NCBI RefSeq assembly: GCF_011065895.1
Contig: NZ_JAALCR010000032.1
Coordinates: 1 to 58,927 of the forward strand
Origin: Paludisphaera rhizosphaerae
GTDB taxonomy: Bacteria; Planctomycetota; Planctomycetia; Isosphaerales; Isosphaeraceae
DNA: 58,927 bases
Direction of reading: 5' to 3'
The notes under the pieces were generated by a model. That model was given only the letters and a program-made list of their open reading frames with translations. It was not told the origin of the DNA and searched no databases. Shown in pieces: positions 34,172-43,175 of the stretch; within the stretch, counting starts at the first letter, position 1; the number at the start of each line of letters is the position of its first letter. A program made the translations under genes and the position numbers.

Positions 34172-36142
34172 TCAAGGCTTGCGAGCGACCTGCTCGGCCT
34201 GGTCCAGCCGGACGAGCGTCGCGCGGGCCAGGTCGGCGGCGACGGAGCCGGCGACGGGGTGGTCGCGGACCCATCCCAGGTGTTCGCGGGCCTCGGCGGT
34301 CTTGCCTCGTCGCAGGAGGCCGACGGCGAGGATCGTGTGGGCCTCGGCTCGCTGGAGGTCGTTGGCGGCGGCTTCAAGAAGCGCAGGCTCGGCGAGGTCG
34401 CCGTCCAGGTGGAGCAGGAGGGGGCGCGGCCAGGCGGAGTTTGGCGGGAGCTTCGCGCGGGCCTCTTCGAGGAACGCGTACGCGGCCGGATCGCGGCCAA
34501 CTCGTCGTTCGGCCAGCGCACCGAGGATCGCCATATAGGCCGAAGCGGGGTCGCTCCAGCCCTTGAGGTTCAGGAACGCGCGGGCGTCCGTCTCGGCCCC
34601 GTCGACGTCGGCGCAGAGGCGAGTCCAGCCGCGGGCGATGTACGATTCGGCGCGTTGCGGATCGGCGGCGACGGCGCGGTCGAAGGCGGCGACGGCGGCA
34701 GGCCAGTCGCCAGCGGCCTGGAGCGATCGCCCTTCCTTCAGGGCGAGTTCGGCCTCGCTATCGGGTTCAGGACGAGGAGCGGGCGTCCGCACGGCCATCC
34801 GTTCGCGGGTCATCTCGGCGAGGACTTTCGCCGGGCCGCCGTACGACGCGAGCAGCCGTGGGTCGGCCTTCTCGACGGCCTGGTAATCGGCCAATGCCAG
34901 CTCGGTGAACCCGAGTTTGGCATAGACGTTCCCTCGGTTGAAGTGGACGATCGCGTTGTTCGGCGCGAGCTTGACCGCTTCGCCCAGGTCCTCCATGGAC
35001 CGTTCGTATTCGCCCAACATGAACAGGGCGAGGCCGCAGTTGGTCCGTGCGCCGGCGTTCTGAGGGTCGAGCTTGATCGCGCGGTCGAGGTCGGCGACAG
35101 CCGCCACGTAGCGGCCGAGGTTGTTGTACGCGGCCCCTCGGTTCTGATAGGCCTTGGCGTTGTTCGGGTCGATCTCGATCGCGCGATCGAGCGTGACGAG
35201 CGCCTCCTCATTGCGGCCCATGCGGACGAGGACGCCGCCGCGGTCCTTGAGGTTCTCCGAGTCGTCGGGACGAAGGTTTGCGACGGACTCGAAGTCGGCC
35301 AGGGCCGCGGTGTTGCGGCCCAGCTTCGACCGCAGCGCCCCGCGCAGCCGGTAGCCGAAGACGTCGTTCGGGTCGACGGCGATCGCCTGCGTGTAGGCGG
35401 CTTCGGCCTGTTCGTTCTGCTTCATGTCTTCCAGCAGGCGTCCGCGATTTGCGTGGGCGCGGGCATAATTCGGGCCCAGCCGGACGGCCTCGTCCAGATC
35501 GGCGAGGGCTCCGTTGTTGTCGCCCATGACTCGGCGGACGTCGCTGCGGCCGATGTAGCTGTTCGGGTCGGAGGGGTAGAGGCGGATCGCCTCGTTGTAT
35601 TCGTCGATCGCCTCGGCGTTGCGATTCAGGCGGTAGTAGACCTGCCCCAGGCCCGCGTGCGGCGTCGCGCGCTCACGCTTCGCCTCGGGCGATCGGACGT
35701 CGAAGGAGGGGCCGCCTCCGCCGAGGGCCCCGCCGTCGGCCATGTTGATCAGCGATGGAGCAGGGGCCTGCGACGCGCGGATCGCCCGCGTGAAGGAAGC
35801 CTCGGCTTCGCTGAGCCTCCCCAGCATCACCAGGGCGACGCCGCGATCGCTCCAGGCGGAGACGTAGAGCGGCTGGGCCTGGATGGCCCGGTCGAAGTCC
35901 TCCAGCCCCTTCGACGGTCTCCCCATCATCAGGTGGACGTTGCCGCGTCGGGCGAGCGTCTGGATGTCGCGGGGATGATGCGAGAGAACGGCGTCGAACC
36001 GTTGCAGGGCCTCCGCGTAGCGGCCGGCCTGGGCCAGCGCGGCCCCTTCGACGCGAAGGTCGTTGTCCGAGGCGCGCGAGGCGACATCGCCTCTCCAGGC
36101 CAGCAGCGCGCAGGCTGCGATCAGGAGCTTCTTCACCGTCAT
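34172..36142 (-). CDS. Exported tetratricopeptide-repeat protein
   Basis: A 656-residue protein with a signal peptide (MTVKKLLIAACALLAWRGDV, residues 1-22) followed by a long array of TPR units; I count about ten or more. Examples are AEALQRFDAVLSHHPRDIQT, GLEDFDRAIQAQPLYVSAWS, YTQAIAVDPNDVFGYRLRGA and FDRAVAADPQRAESYIARGW. The array is interrupted by a glycine-rich segment around 125-140. TPRs are protein-binding scaffolds; the partner is unknown. The gene runs close behind the RLFACAC-family gene (21 bp from its start), so the two may be co-transcribed. Confidence 0.85.
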   Translation of the reverse strand: MTVKKLLIAACALLAWRGDVASRASDNDLRVEGAALAQAGRYAEALQRFDAVLSHHPRDIQTLARRGNVHLMMGRPSKGLEDFDRAIQAQPLYVSAWSDRGVALVMLGRLSEAEASFTRAIRASQAPAPSLINMADGGALGGGGPSFDVRSPEAKRERATPHAGLGQVYYRLNRNAEAIDEYNEAIRLYPSDPNSYIGRSDVRRVMGDNNGALADLDEAVRLGPNYARAHANRGRLLEDMKQNEQAEAAYTQAIAVDPNDVFGYRLRGALRSKLGRNTAALADFESVANLRPDDSENLKDRGGVLVRMGRNEEALVTLDRAIEIDPNNAKAYQNRGAAYNNLGRYVAAVADLDRAIKLDPQNAGARTNCGLALFMLGEYERSMEDLGEAVKLAPNNAIVHFNRGNVYAKLGFTELALADYQAVEKADPRLLASYGGPAKVLAEMTRERMAVRTPAPRPEPDSEAELALKEGRSLQAAGDWPAAVAAFDRAVAADPQRAESYIARGWTRLCADVDGAETDARAFLNLKGWSDPASAYMAILGALAERRVGRDPAAYAFLEEARAKLPPNSAWPRPLLLHLDGDLAEPALLEAAANDLQRAEAHTILAVGLLRRGKTAEAREHLGWVRDHPVAGSVAADLARATLVRLDQAEQVARKP

Positions 36143-36405
36143 GCGAACGACCGTCCTTGGTCAGGCGTCGTCGTCGATCGGGGCCGATTCCACCTCTTTC
36201 CTCATCGGTCCGATGGCGACCCGGCGCACGCCCTCGCGGGCCCGGGAAATCGCCCGTGCGTCGGGTTGTCGCGGGGCTGCCGGCCTTCGCAAAGAGGCTC
36301 GTTCGCACGAGGATTCCTGGCGTCGCGAAGGTCGGCCCTGTCCGGGATGCGCCGGGGGCGCCGCGCGGTCAGCGCTTGACGATCGCGACGGCGGACCCAC
36401 GGACC

Positions 36406-36642
36406 TCATTTCAGGTCCGCGACCGACCTCGCGAGGCTCGATGAGAATTGGCTCATCGTTTTGCTGAGGGCCGCCGCCGTACTTGTGGCACGGTTTATCT
36501 GCTGCTGAAGGCTGATCAGGTCGAGTTGATAGGACGATTCGGAGAATTGGAAACTCAGGCCGAGTCCGCTCTGGGACAGGCGGTTCTCCAGTCCTTCGAC
36601 GACGAGGCGGCGGGAACGGCGGGCAGGCGACGAGTGGAACAT
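36406..36642 (-). CDS. Small protein with planctomycete LExLExR-like N-terminal motif
   Basis: A 78-residue protein: a basic N terminus (MFHSSPARRSRR), then VVEGLENRLSQSG at 14-26, a version of the LENLEDRVVLS motif seen on the giant surface protein. The remainder is a Ser/Gln-rich amphipathic segment (LDLISLQQQINRATSTAAA, then SKTMSQFSSSLARSVADL). GGGAG lies 8 bases before the ATG, supporting translation. The rest of the protein is tiny for this motif, so it may be a small secreted protein or a truncated remnant. No function can be assigned. Confidence 0.6.
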   Translation of the reverse strand: MFHSSPARRSRRLVVEGLENRLSQSGLGLSFQFSESSYQLDLISLQQQINRATSTAAALSKTMSQFSSSLARSVADLK

Positions 36643-36743
36643 GGACGGTCTCCCGACGATCAGGGATGATCTCCGGCGGAGCCTCGCCCCGCCTGACTAT
36701 CCTGAACGTCGGGCGTGTGACACGATCTTTTCGACGGCGATTC

Positions 36744-37175
36744 CTACTCAGTCTCTTCAATCGAACGGACGACCTCGCGGACCTGATCGGGAAGCTCCGC
36801 GTCGCCCATGTCGGACCACTGGCCCAGAACCAGAATCGTCCGCCGGGGGGTGCGGAAGCAGCGGATCGACGCGGCGTTGGTCATGTCGAGCGTGACGAAC
36901 TCCAGGTCATGGCCGGTCGCCGCATGGTCGTTGATCGTTTCCAGCACGGGTTGGGCGTCCAACTCGGGGTAATCGTCGCGCATCGCCTGGAGCGCAGCGT
37001 CGGCGATCTCGGCTGGGTCGGGTCGCGAGTCGTCGGTCTGGATCACGGCGAAGCCCAGGCCGTCCGGCGCCTGCACGGCCACCGTCCGCACGGATCCGTC
37101 CTCGGTCTCTTCAAGCACCCAGTCGGGAGGGTACTCGAAGCGGAGACCCTGCTCGTCGTACGTCTGGATCGACAC
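36744..37175 (-). CDS. Small soluble protein, PsbP/DcrB-like fold suspected
   Basis: A 143-residue protein without signal peptide or membrane segment. It reads as a single alpha/beta domain: YDEQGLRFEYPPDWVLEE, an aliphatic strand (VAVQAPDGLGFAVIQTDDS), helices (PAEIADAALQAMRDDYPEL) and RTILVLGQWSD near the end. This layout resembles PsbP/DcrB-like domains. I choose GTG 37175, which has a perfect AAGGAGG 6 bases upstream, over the in-frame ATG at 37190, whose second to fourth codons contain that Shine-Dalgarno. Function unknown. Confidence 0.65.
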   Translation of the reverse strand: MSIQTYDEQGLRFEYPPDWVLEETEDGSVRTVAVQAPDGLGFAVIQTDDSRPDPAEIADAALQAMRDDYPELDAQPVLETINDHAATGHDLEFVTLDMTNAASIRCFRTPRRTILVLGQWSDMGDAELPDQVREVVRSIEETE

Positions 37176-37378
37176 GCGCGCCTCCTTCATCGTCGGGAAA
37201 CCGTCACGACCGGGACGGCTGCCGCATTCCCGATTTTTGCGAAGATCGGGACGACGATCGTACCGCGCGACGGCTCCGCCGCCAATCGGAGCCGCCTCCC
37301 ATCCTTGACCTTCGGCGGAAGCGTCTCCTATAGTCTCGGTCTCACTGAGGTTTGTGACGACGCTGAAGGGAGGGAGCG

Positions 37379-38812
37379 ATGCGAGCGATCACGGCGGGGG
37401 TTTTGGCGGTCCTCATACTCGGCGGTGTCGCCTCGGCGGCTGACCGCAAGCCGAACGTGGTGTTCATCCTGGCGGACGACCTTGGGTATACGGACGTCGC
37501 CTGCTACGGCAGCCGGTTCTACCGGACTCCCAACATCGACCACATGGCGACCGAGGGGCTCCGGCTTACCGACGGTTACACCTGCGGCCCCAACTGCCAG
37601 CCGACGCGGGCGACCCTGATGAGCGGCCAGTACGGGCCCCGGACGGGTGTCTATACCGTGGGCTCCATCGAGCGGTTCGCCTGGCGGACTCGCCCCCTCC
37701 GCCCGGCGGACAACGTCCAGAAACTCCCCCTGGAGACGTACACGCTCGCCCAGGCGATGAAGGACGCCGGTTATGCGACGGCTCACTTCGGCAAGTGGCA
37801 TCTCGGTCAGGACGACGCCCACCACCCGCTGAAACGAGGCTTCGACGAGTCGATCGTCTCGATGGGCAAGCACTTCGACTTCGAGACGATCCCCAAGGTC
37901 GACTACCCCTCCGGCGAGTATCTGGCCGACTTCCTGACCGATAAGGCCGTCGATTTCATCGCCCGCAACAAGGAGCGGCCGTTCTTCCTGGCGCTGCACC
38001 ACTTCGCGGTTCACGCACCCCACAACGCCAAGCCCGAGGTCATCGCCCGGTTCGTGGGCACGAAGCCGGAGGGGGGCCATCACGACCCAACCTACGCGGC
38101 GATGATCGCCAGCGTGGACGAGAGCGTCGGCCGGATCATCAAGACGATTGACGACCTGGGCCTGGGCAAGGACACGCTCGTCGTCTTCACCAGCGACAAC
38201 GGCGGCGTCGGCGGCTATTCCCGAGAGGGGATCCCCGCTGGTAAGGAGATCACCGACAACGCGCCCCTCCGCGGCGGGAAAGGGATGCTGTACGAAGGCG
38301 GGATCCGCGTCCCCTACGTCTTCCGATGGACCGGGAAGATCCCCGCCGGGACGACCAGCGACCGGCCGATCAACAGCGTCGACCTGTACCCGACCCTGCT
38401 GGAACTCGGCGGCGGCCAGGCGAAGTCGAAGCTCGACGGATCCAGCTATCTGCCGTTGCTCCTCAGCGGCGGTCGCGAACGACCCGACCGCGACCCGATG
38501 TACTGGCACTTCCCCGGCTACCTGGGAGCCTCTCGCGGCCACTGGCGGACCACCCCCGCGGGCGCGATCCGCGACGGAGATTGGAAGGTCGTCGAGTTCT
38601 TCGAGACCAACAAGGTCGAGTTGTACAACCTCCGCGACGACCCCGGCGAGAAGCACGACCTGGCCGCCGAGCAGCCCGACAAGACCAAGGCATTGCACGC
38701 AAAGCTTGTCGCCTGGCGGAAGGCCGTGAACGCCCCCATGCCGACCCCGCACAAGCCCGACCCGAACGCCGTGGCGAAGAAGAAGGGCGGGGGAGAAGAC
38801 GGCGACGAGTGA
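37379..38812 (+). CDS. Sulfatase (formylglycine type), exported
   Basis: A 477-residue sulfatase. A signal peptide (1-20, ending VASA) exports it. The motif CQPTR at 73-77 holds Cys73, which would be converted to formylglycine by a sulfatase-maturating enzyme, followed by ATLMSGQYGPRTG. Metal and active-site residues include the N-terminal Asp pair (LADD, 31-34) and TSDNGG in the second half. Many paralogues occur in planctomycetes and act on sulfated polysaccharides; the substrate here is not known. No maturase gene is in the window. The C-terminal tail is Lys-rich. It ends 13 bp before the convergent DUF gene. Confidence 0.92.
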   Translation: MRAITAGVLAVLILGGVASAADRKPNVVFILADDLGYTDVACYGSRFYRTPNIDHMATEGLRLTDGYTCGPNCQPTRATLMSGQYGPRTGVYTVGSIERFAWRTRPLRPADNVQKLPLETYTLAQAMKDAGYATAHFGKWHLGQDDAHHPLKRGFDESIVSMGKHFDFETIPKVDYPSGEYLADFLTDKAVDFIARNKERPFFLALHHFAVHAPHNAKPEVIARFVGTKPEGGHHDPTYAAMIASVDESVGRIIKTIDDLGLGKDTLVVFTSDNGGVGGYSREGIPAGKEITDNAPLRGGKGMLYEGGIRVPYVFRWTGKIPAGTTSDRPINSVDLYPTLLELGGGQAKSKLDGSSYLPLLLSGGRERPDRDPMYWHFPGYLGASRGHWRTTPAGAIRDGDWKVVEFFETNKVELYNLRDDPGEKHDLAAEQPDKTKALHAKLVAWRKAVNAPMPTPHKPDPNAVAKKKGGGEDGDE

Positions 38813-38825
38813 CCCGGTCCGTCGA

Positions 38826-39674
38826 TCATTCGACCAGGGATTTCAGGGCCTCGATGAGTCGCACCGACATCGTGGCACGTCGGCGCTGGGCGTCGTGAAA
38901 GCGGCGCCACTCGCGGACGTCCTCGGGGCGAACCTGCACGCGGACGTCCGGGCCCACTGCGCGGCCGTTGCCGCCGGCTTCCTTGCTGTAGACGCAGACG
39001 ACCTGGGCGGTGTAAACCCCCGTGGGAGGATCGACCCGCGGGTGGAGGTAAGACCAACCGTCGCCGTTCCAGATCGATACGTTGCGAACGATGGATTCGC
39101 CGGCCTTCAGAACTGGCGGGGCCGGCGGGCCCGCGGGAGCATCGTCCACCAGGCCCAAGGTCTTTAGGCTGTTGGTCGCCGGTCCCGAGAAAGGGGGGAG
39201 CAGGGGAAAGCCCGATTCCTCCACCAGCCTGACGCCGACTCCGATGCACTGGTCGAGCTTCACGCCGTACGGGCCGGCGGCCAGGTCCTGACTCGAAGTA
39301 TTGCGAATGGTGACTTGAAGGCGACCGGCGAGGAGGGGATTCGATACGGCCCCTGCAGGGAAACCGCCGGGTTTCTGCCGGCGATCGTCTGGAGCATCGG
39401 GACGATCGTGGACCTCGGCCGGATCGAGGACTTTCACTTCGACGACGAGGCCGTCTTCGTTGGGCTGAACCGGGCGAGCGAGAACGCGGAGGTCGAGCGG
39501 CCCGCGCTCCTTGGAGATCATGAACATGGCTGCGACGGTGGCGAGCGTCGTCGCGATGAGCACGCCCGCCAGTCGCCATCGTCTCAAGGGTATGTTCAAC
39601 GCTTCATGGGATTCAGGATTTTGGCCCGGCCGCGCGGAAAGCGCGGCCGGACCAAAATCCAGTCGCATGTTCAA
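38826..39674 (-). CDS. Membrane-anchored protein of unknown function downstream of a DUF1559 gene
   Basis: Up to 282 residues, with one hydrophobic segment (RLAGVLIATTLATVAAMFMIS, about 34-54) that probably anchors it outside the cytoplasm. The outer part is beta-rich (VEVKVLDPAEVH; LQVTIRNTSSQDL; YTAQVVCVYS), like an Ig/Big-type fold, and ends with a basic region. The open frame from 39674 begins inside the hairpin at 39616-39660, so translation may instead start at TTG 39599. It is third in a minus-strand row after the lipoprotein and DUF1559 genes. Confidence 0.6.
   Translation of the reverse strand: MNMRLDFGPAALSARPGQNPESHEALNIPLRRWRLAGVLIATTLATVAAMFMISKERGPLDLRVLARPVQPNEDGLVVEVKVLDPAEVHDRPDAPDDRRQKPGGFPAGAVSNPLLAGRLQVTIRNTSSQDLAAGPYGVKLDQCIGVGVRLVEESGFPLLPPFSGPATNSLKTLGLVDDAPAGPPAPPVLKAGESIVRNVSIWNGDGWSYLHPRVDPPTGVYTAQVVCVYSKEAGGNGRAVGPDVRVQVRPEDVREWRRFHDAQRRRATMSVRLIEALKSLVE
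39616..39660 (-). terminator. 20-bp hairpin between the DUF1559 and downstream genes
   Basis: Two 20-base arms (GGATTTTGG...CCGCGC and its complement) flank a 5-base loop with one imperfect pair. In RNA from the minus strand that pair is a tolerated G-U; from the plus strand it would be a C-A clash, so the hairpin was probably selected for minus-strand transcripts. It lies 27 bp after the DUF1559 stop. No T-run follows, so it may act as a partial terminator or RNA stabiliser. Confidence 0.6.
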
Positions 39675-39686
39675 GGCAAGGTCAAA

Positions 39687-40733
39687 TCAATAGGCGTCGG
39701 AGCTGATGACCTCGCCGCCTCGCGACGACGCGATGGCCTGGTAGGTGGGCACGCTGACGGAGTTCTTGATGAACTTCACGCTGCCGTCGCAGAAGCCGAC
39801 GTTGGCGCCGCCGGAGTGGTTGCTACGGGCGGCGATGATCACCAGGCCGTTGGTTCCGCCGATGCACGGCGGGTTCTTCTGGAACGGATAGTTGCAGTAC
39901 CCAGAGCTCTGCATCCAGTCGGGCTTCGACGAGTTCGGCGGCAGGTAACCGGAGAAGTTGGCCGCGTACGCCCAGTGCGAGAACCCGCGGAGGTCCCAAC
40001 TGGCCCCCGATTGGCCGACGAGGACCTCGGACGTCATCATCGTGTTGCTCAGGCCGTCGCTGATCGACGAGAACCGGATGGCGCCGTTCGTCGCCCCCTG
40101 GCCGCCGCCGGTGCTGATGTCGGCCAACGGGGCGCCCATGTCGCCGAATGGAGCGCCGAGGAACGAGTAGGTGACGCCGTTGTCGACGAAATACGGCTGG
40201 AACGTGCTCCCCACCACGCTCCCCTGCTGCATGGTGATGTTGCCGAAGTTGACGACGTAGTTCTGCGAGGTCACGTTCATGCCCAGGGCGGCGATCCCCA
40301 CGGTCGCGGTGTTGCCGCCGTCAGAGGGACACATGTACGCGTTGACGCGAGTGGAAGTGACCGTGATGTTGCAGACGCCGGCGTAGCGGAAGTTGCCCTC
40401 GGTCGCGTAACTGGCCGTCAGGGCCGAGTTGTTGTTCCCGGAAGCGTTCCACGAGTTGAACAGGGCGGACTGTTCCACGAACGGCAGCACCGGGATCAGC
40501 CAGGAACCCCAGCAGCAGCCGCGCATGCCCTGCGGAAGCACGCTGTTGGCGCTCTCGTAGTTGTGCATCGCGAGGCCGATTTGCTTGAGGTTGTTCACGC
40601 ACTGGGCGCGGCGGGCGGCCTCGCGCGCCGCCTGGACGGCGGGGAGCAACAGGGCGATGAGCACGGCGATGATCGCGATCACCACCAGCAACTCGATCAG
40701 GGTGAAACCGGAAGACCGACGCGAATCGTTCAT
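39687..40733 (-). CDS. DUF1559 pseudopilin
   Basis: A 348-residue DUF1559 protein. ATG 40733 gives the leader MNDSRRSSG followed by [16 protein letters not shown], the prepilin helix cut after Gly9. [20 protein letters not shown] and HNYESAN follow, and the end has [12 protein letters not shown] (H-X9-DG) and [15 protein letters not shown] lies about 10 bases upstream. A small lipoprotein gene lies 81 bp upstream on the same strand, and a membrane protein gene lies downstream past a hairpin; the pattern of a DUF1559 gene next to a lipoprotein recurs elsewhere in the window. Confidence 0.92.
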   Translation of the reverse strand: MNDSRRSSGFTLIELLVVIAIIAVLIALLLPAVQAAREAARRAQCVNNLKQIGLAMHNYESANSVLPQGMRGCCWGSWLIPVLPFVEQSALFNSWNASGNNNSALTASYATEGNFRYAGVCNITVTSTRVNAYMCPSDGGNTATVGIAALGMNVTSQNYVVNFGNITMQQGSVVGSTFQPYFVDNGVTYSFLGAPFGDMGAPLADISTGGGQGATNGAIRFSSISDGLSNTMMTSEVLVGQSGASWDLRGFSHWAYAANFSGYLPPNSSKPDWMQSSGYCNYPFQKNPPCIGGTNGLVIIAARSNHSGGANVGFCDGSVKFIKNSVSVPTYQAIASSRGGEVISSDAY

Positions 40734-40814
40734 CAGGGAAAATCCTTGGATGTGATGATGCGGCGAGCGGCACGCGGACGTCGGCGTGCACAAGACTGCT
40801 TGCGGTTGGGAGGC

Positions 40815-41273
40815 TTACTTGCTCGTCAACGCGAAGTCGGCTGTCGTGGAACCACTTGACCTGACTTCCGCCCTAAGCGTGGAGGCTGTGTTGTATTGCT
40901 TGGGAATGGGGTCGGGCTTGGGTTTCTTGGGAGGCATCCCGGGCGCAGACTTCTCAAGCGCGCCCTCGGGCCCCGAGCCGGCCGACCGGATCGAGACCTT
41001 GTACTTCCCGGGCGTCGGCCCAGTCTCCGAGTCGATCGAATAAGAGCCGTCAGTGACGACGCCGCCGGCCGGAACGGCTCCCGCAGAGCCATCCGCCGGG
41101 TCGAACGAGATCATCCCCTTGGCCAGGGGCGTCCCGTCGAGAGTCACCTTCCCGTACACGGCCTTGCGGTCCAAACCGTCCGGCGATCCACCCCCACAGC
41201 CCAATCCCAACAACGACGCAACGAACGCAACCGACCAGCCGGCCGTTCGAAGCGTGCACGCTACATGGCGAAT
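40815..41273 (-). CDS. Small lipoprotein with carboxypeptidase-regulatory-like domain, probable ATT start
   Basis: A 153-residue lipoprotein. The N terminus reads IRHVACTLR, a hydrophobic stretch, then the lipobox LLGLGC with Cys26 as the lipidated residue. The mature part (GKVTLDGTPLAKGMISFDPAD; DGSYSIDSETGPTPGKYKVSI) is a transthyretin-like/carboxypeptidase-regulatory fold typical of planctomycete lipoproteins. No ATG, GTG or TTG lies at the right place. AGGAGG is followed, 6 bases on, by ATT (41271-41273), which would start the protein at the right distance from the signal peptide. An upstream frame to ATG 41363 adds an Arg-rich, unlike segment. Confidence 0.65.
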   Translation of the reverse strand: MRHVACTLRTAGWSVAFVASLLGLGCGGGSPDGLDRKAVYGKVTLDGTPLAKGMISFDPADGSAGAVPAGGVVTDGSYSIDSETGPTPGKYKVSIRSAGSGPEGALEKSAPGMPPKKPKPDPIPKQYNTASTLRAEVRSSGSTTADFALTSK

Positions 41274-41686
41274 GACGCACCTCCTCAGAAATCCAGGACG
41301 GTCGAAGCGGTCTGCTCGAGGCGCAGGCCGACCCAGGCAGCGGAGTCGGTCGACGCCGTACACAGGTGCAATGGTGGAGCTACGAAGGGATCGTTCGAGA
41401 CTCTGGACGCCTGTGGGAAAGGTCGGTCCAGCGAAAGACTGCGAGAACGAATGCAGCTATGGATTCGGATATCAGGGGAGAGTTACTAGTTAATTATCGC
41501 CCGGCTTCGACGGAGTCAAAGAATTTCATCGCGATCATGCCTTTTTTTTCACGAAGGATTTCGTTGATGGCGCTCCGGGTACGTCTCCACTAATGCGGCC
41601 CACATGGCCGTGTGCGGCACATGGTGGTAAATTGGAGGAGGGCGGGCGCGCGATCGGAAGTCGCGGCCGCCGTCGAGGAGGAAGTG
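41274..41686. other. Divergent promoter region between the lipoprotein gene and trpS
   Basis: A 413-bp region separating two genes that point away from each other, so it should hold both promoters. The stretch 41480-41580 is AT-richer than its surroundings (for example TTACTAGTTAATTATC), a plausible promoter area for trpS. No coding frame or clear hairpin is convincing. Nothing else is visible. Confidence 0.4.
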
Positions 41687-42658
41687 ATGAGGATTTTGTC
41701 GGGGATTCAGCCTTCGGGCGCGCTGCACATCGGCAATTACCTGGGCGCCATCCGCCAGTACGTCGCGCTTCAGGAGGGTAATGACGCCTATTACTTCGTG
41801 GCCGATTATCACGCTCTGACGAGCGTCCGGGATCCCGCCCTGCTGCGGAAGTACGTCTCCGACGTCCTGATCGATTTGCTTTCACTCGGGTTGGATCCCG
41901 ATCGTGTTGTGCTGTTTGTGCAGTCTGACGTGCCTGAAACGGTTGAGCTGTCCTGGTTGTTGACGTCGGTGACGCCGATGGGCTGGTTGGAGAAGTGCGT
42001 CAGCTATAAGGACAAGGTGCAGCAGGGGCTCCCCGCCGAGCACGGCCTCTTCGCGTACCCCGTCCTTCAGGCCGCCGATATTCTTCTATATGACGCCGAC
42101 CTCGTCCCCGTGGGCCAGGACCAGAAACAGCATCTTGAGATCACCCGCGACGTCGCGGAGCGGTTCAACAACGTCTACGGCAAGAAGAAGGAAGTCTTCC
42201 GGCTGCCCGAACCCTACATCCTGGACAGCGTAGCCGTCGTTCCCGGGTTGGACGGTCGGAAGATGTCCAAGAGCTACAACAACACGATCGAGATCTTCGA
42301 CGAGCCGGCCGTCATCCGGAAGAAGGTCAAGAAGTTCGTCACCGACAGTACGCCCGTGGAGGCTCCCAAGAACCCCGACACGGATCCGCTCTTCGGTCTC
42401 TTCAAGCTGTTCGCCAAGCCTGAGGACCGCGACGAGGTCGAGCGCCGGTATCGCGAGGGGGGGATCGGCTACGGCGAGGTCAAGATCCGGCTCGGCGAGG
42501 CTCTGGTCGAAACCTTCGCGGCCGCTCGCGAACGTCGGGCCGAATGGGTCGCCCACCCCGAACGCGTCGCCGAGGTCCGCGCCGCCGGCGCCGCCAAGGC
42601 CCGCGCCACCGCCCGCAAGGTCCTCGACCGCGCCCGCTCCGCTTGCGGTCTCGGTTGA
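41687..42658 (+). CDS. trpS: Tryptophan-tRNA ligase
   Basis: A 323-residue class I aminoacyl-tRNA synthetase that charges tRNA-Trp with tryptophan. SGIQPSGALHIGNYLG at 5-20 contains the HIGH-like signature HIGN, and GRKMSKSYNN at 190-199 contains KMSKS. AYYFVADYHALTS, DADLVPVGQDQ and EITRDVAERFN match TrpS family blocks in order. The length is normal. GAGGAGGAAGTG directly before ATG 41687 is a very strong ribosome binding site, so this start is preferred to a longer frame from 41612. It is a single-copy-type essential gene here, unlinked to trp biosynthesis genes. Confidence 0.97.
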   Translation: MRILSGIQPSGALHIGNYLGAIRQYVALQEGNDAYYFVADYHALTSVRDPALLRKYVSDVLIDLLSLGLDPDRVVLFVQSDVPETVELSWLLTSVTPMGWLEKCVSYKDKVQQGLPAEHGLFAYPVLQAADILLYDADLVPVGQDQKQHLEITRDVAERFNNVYGKKKEVFRLPEPYILDSVAVVPGLDGRKMSKSYNNTIEIFDEPAVIRKKVKKFVTDSTPVEAPKNPDTDPLFGLFKLFAKPEDRDEVERRYREGGIGYGEVKIRLGEALVETFAAARERRAEWVAHPERVAEVRAAGAAKARATARKVLDRARSACGLG

Positions 42659-42700
42659 GGGCGGATGCTCCCCCTTCCTATCAATTCATCGGAGACTCAT

Positions 42701-42958
42701 ATGGGCATGCTCTTTTCCTTGGTCTGGTTCCTGCTCATCGGACTGGCCGCAGGCTGGCTCGCCGGCCAGATGACGAAGGGGCGTGATTTCGGCGCGGTGA
42801 ACAACATGATCGTCGGCGTTCTGGGCGCGATCCTCGGCGGTTTCCTGTTCGGGATCCTAGGCCTGGGGGCGACGAACATCATCGGCCAGTTGCTGACCGC
42901 GACGGTCGGCGCCGTCGTCGTGCTGTTCCTTCTGAATCGGTTCGGAAAGCGACTTTGA
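42701..42958 (+). CDS. GlsB/YeaQ/YmgE family membrane protein
   Basis: An 85-residue membrane protein of the transglycosylase-associated (Asp23-partner) family, annotated in other bacteria as a stress-response envelope protein. Three hydrophobic segments are visible (LVWFLLIGLAAGWLAGQ at about 5-21; NNMIVGVLGAILGGFLFGIL; LLTATVGAVVVLFLLN), with a Gly-rich middle segment that the family keeps. GGAG lies 6 bases before the ATG. It follows trpS by 42 bp and could be co-transcribed with it. Confidence 0.88.
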   Translation: MGMLFSLVWFLLIGLAAGWLAGQMTKGRDFGAVNNMIVGVLGAILGGFLFGILGLGATNIIGQLLTATVGAVVVLFLLNRFGKRL

Positions 42959-43175
42959 CGAGAATCGTCGCGTGACCGAAATTTAGAATTCGAATGCCGA
43001 TAGTTGCCTTGTTCTCGCGACTCCGAATCCCTTAGAATTCCCGCCGGGCTCCGGAGCAACTCTCTTTCTGGAGCCTGGCTGGAAATTATCGACACGTCGT
43101 TGTGTCCTCGGGGGTCCTCTCCTCCCCGGTGATGTCGTGGGTTTAGTCTGCGCCGTTCGGTAGAGGAGTTTTTGA

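Noticed and set aside
36161-36760. A 199-residue minus-strand frame covering the gap upstream of the TPR gene
   Set aside because: It is Arg/Pro-rich without hydrophobic pattern and overlaps the LExLExR small gene, which has a good ribosome binding site in another frame.
36744-37190. ATG at 37190 as the start of the small PsbP/DcrB-like gene
   Set aside because: Its second to fourth codons form an ideal Shine-Dalgarno for GTG 37175, so the shorter start is more likely.
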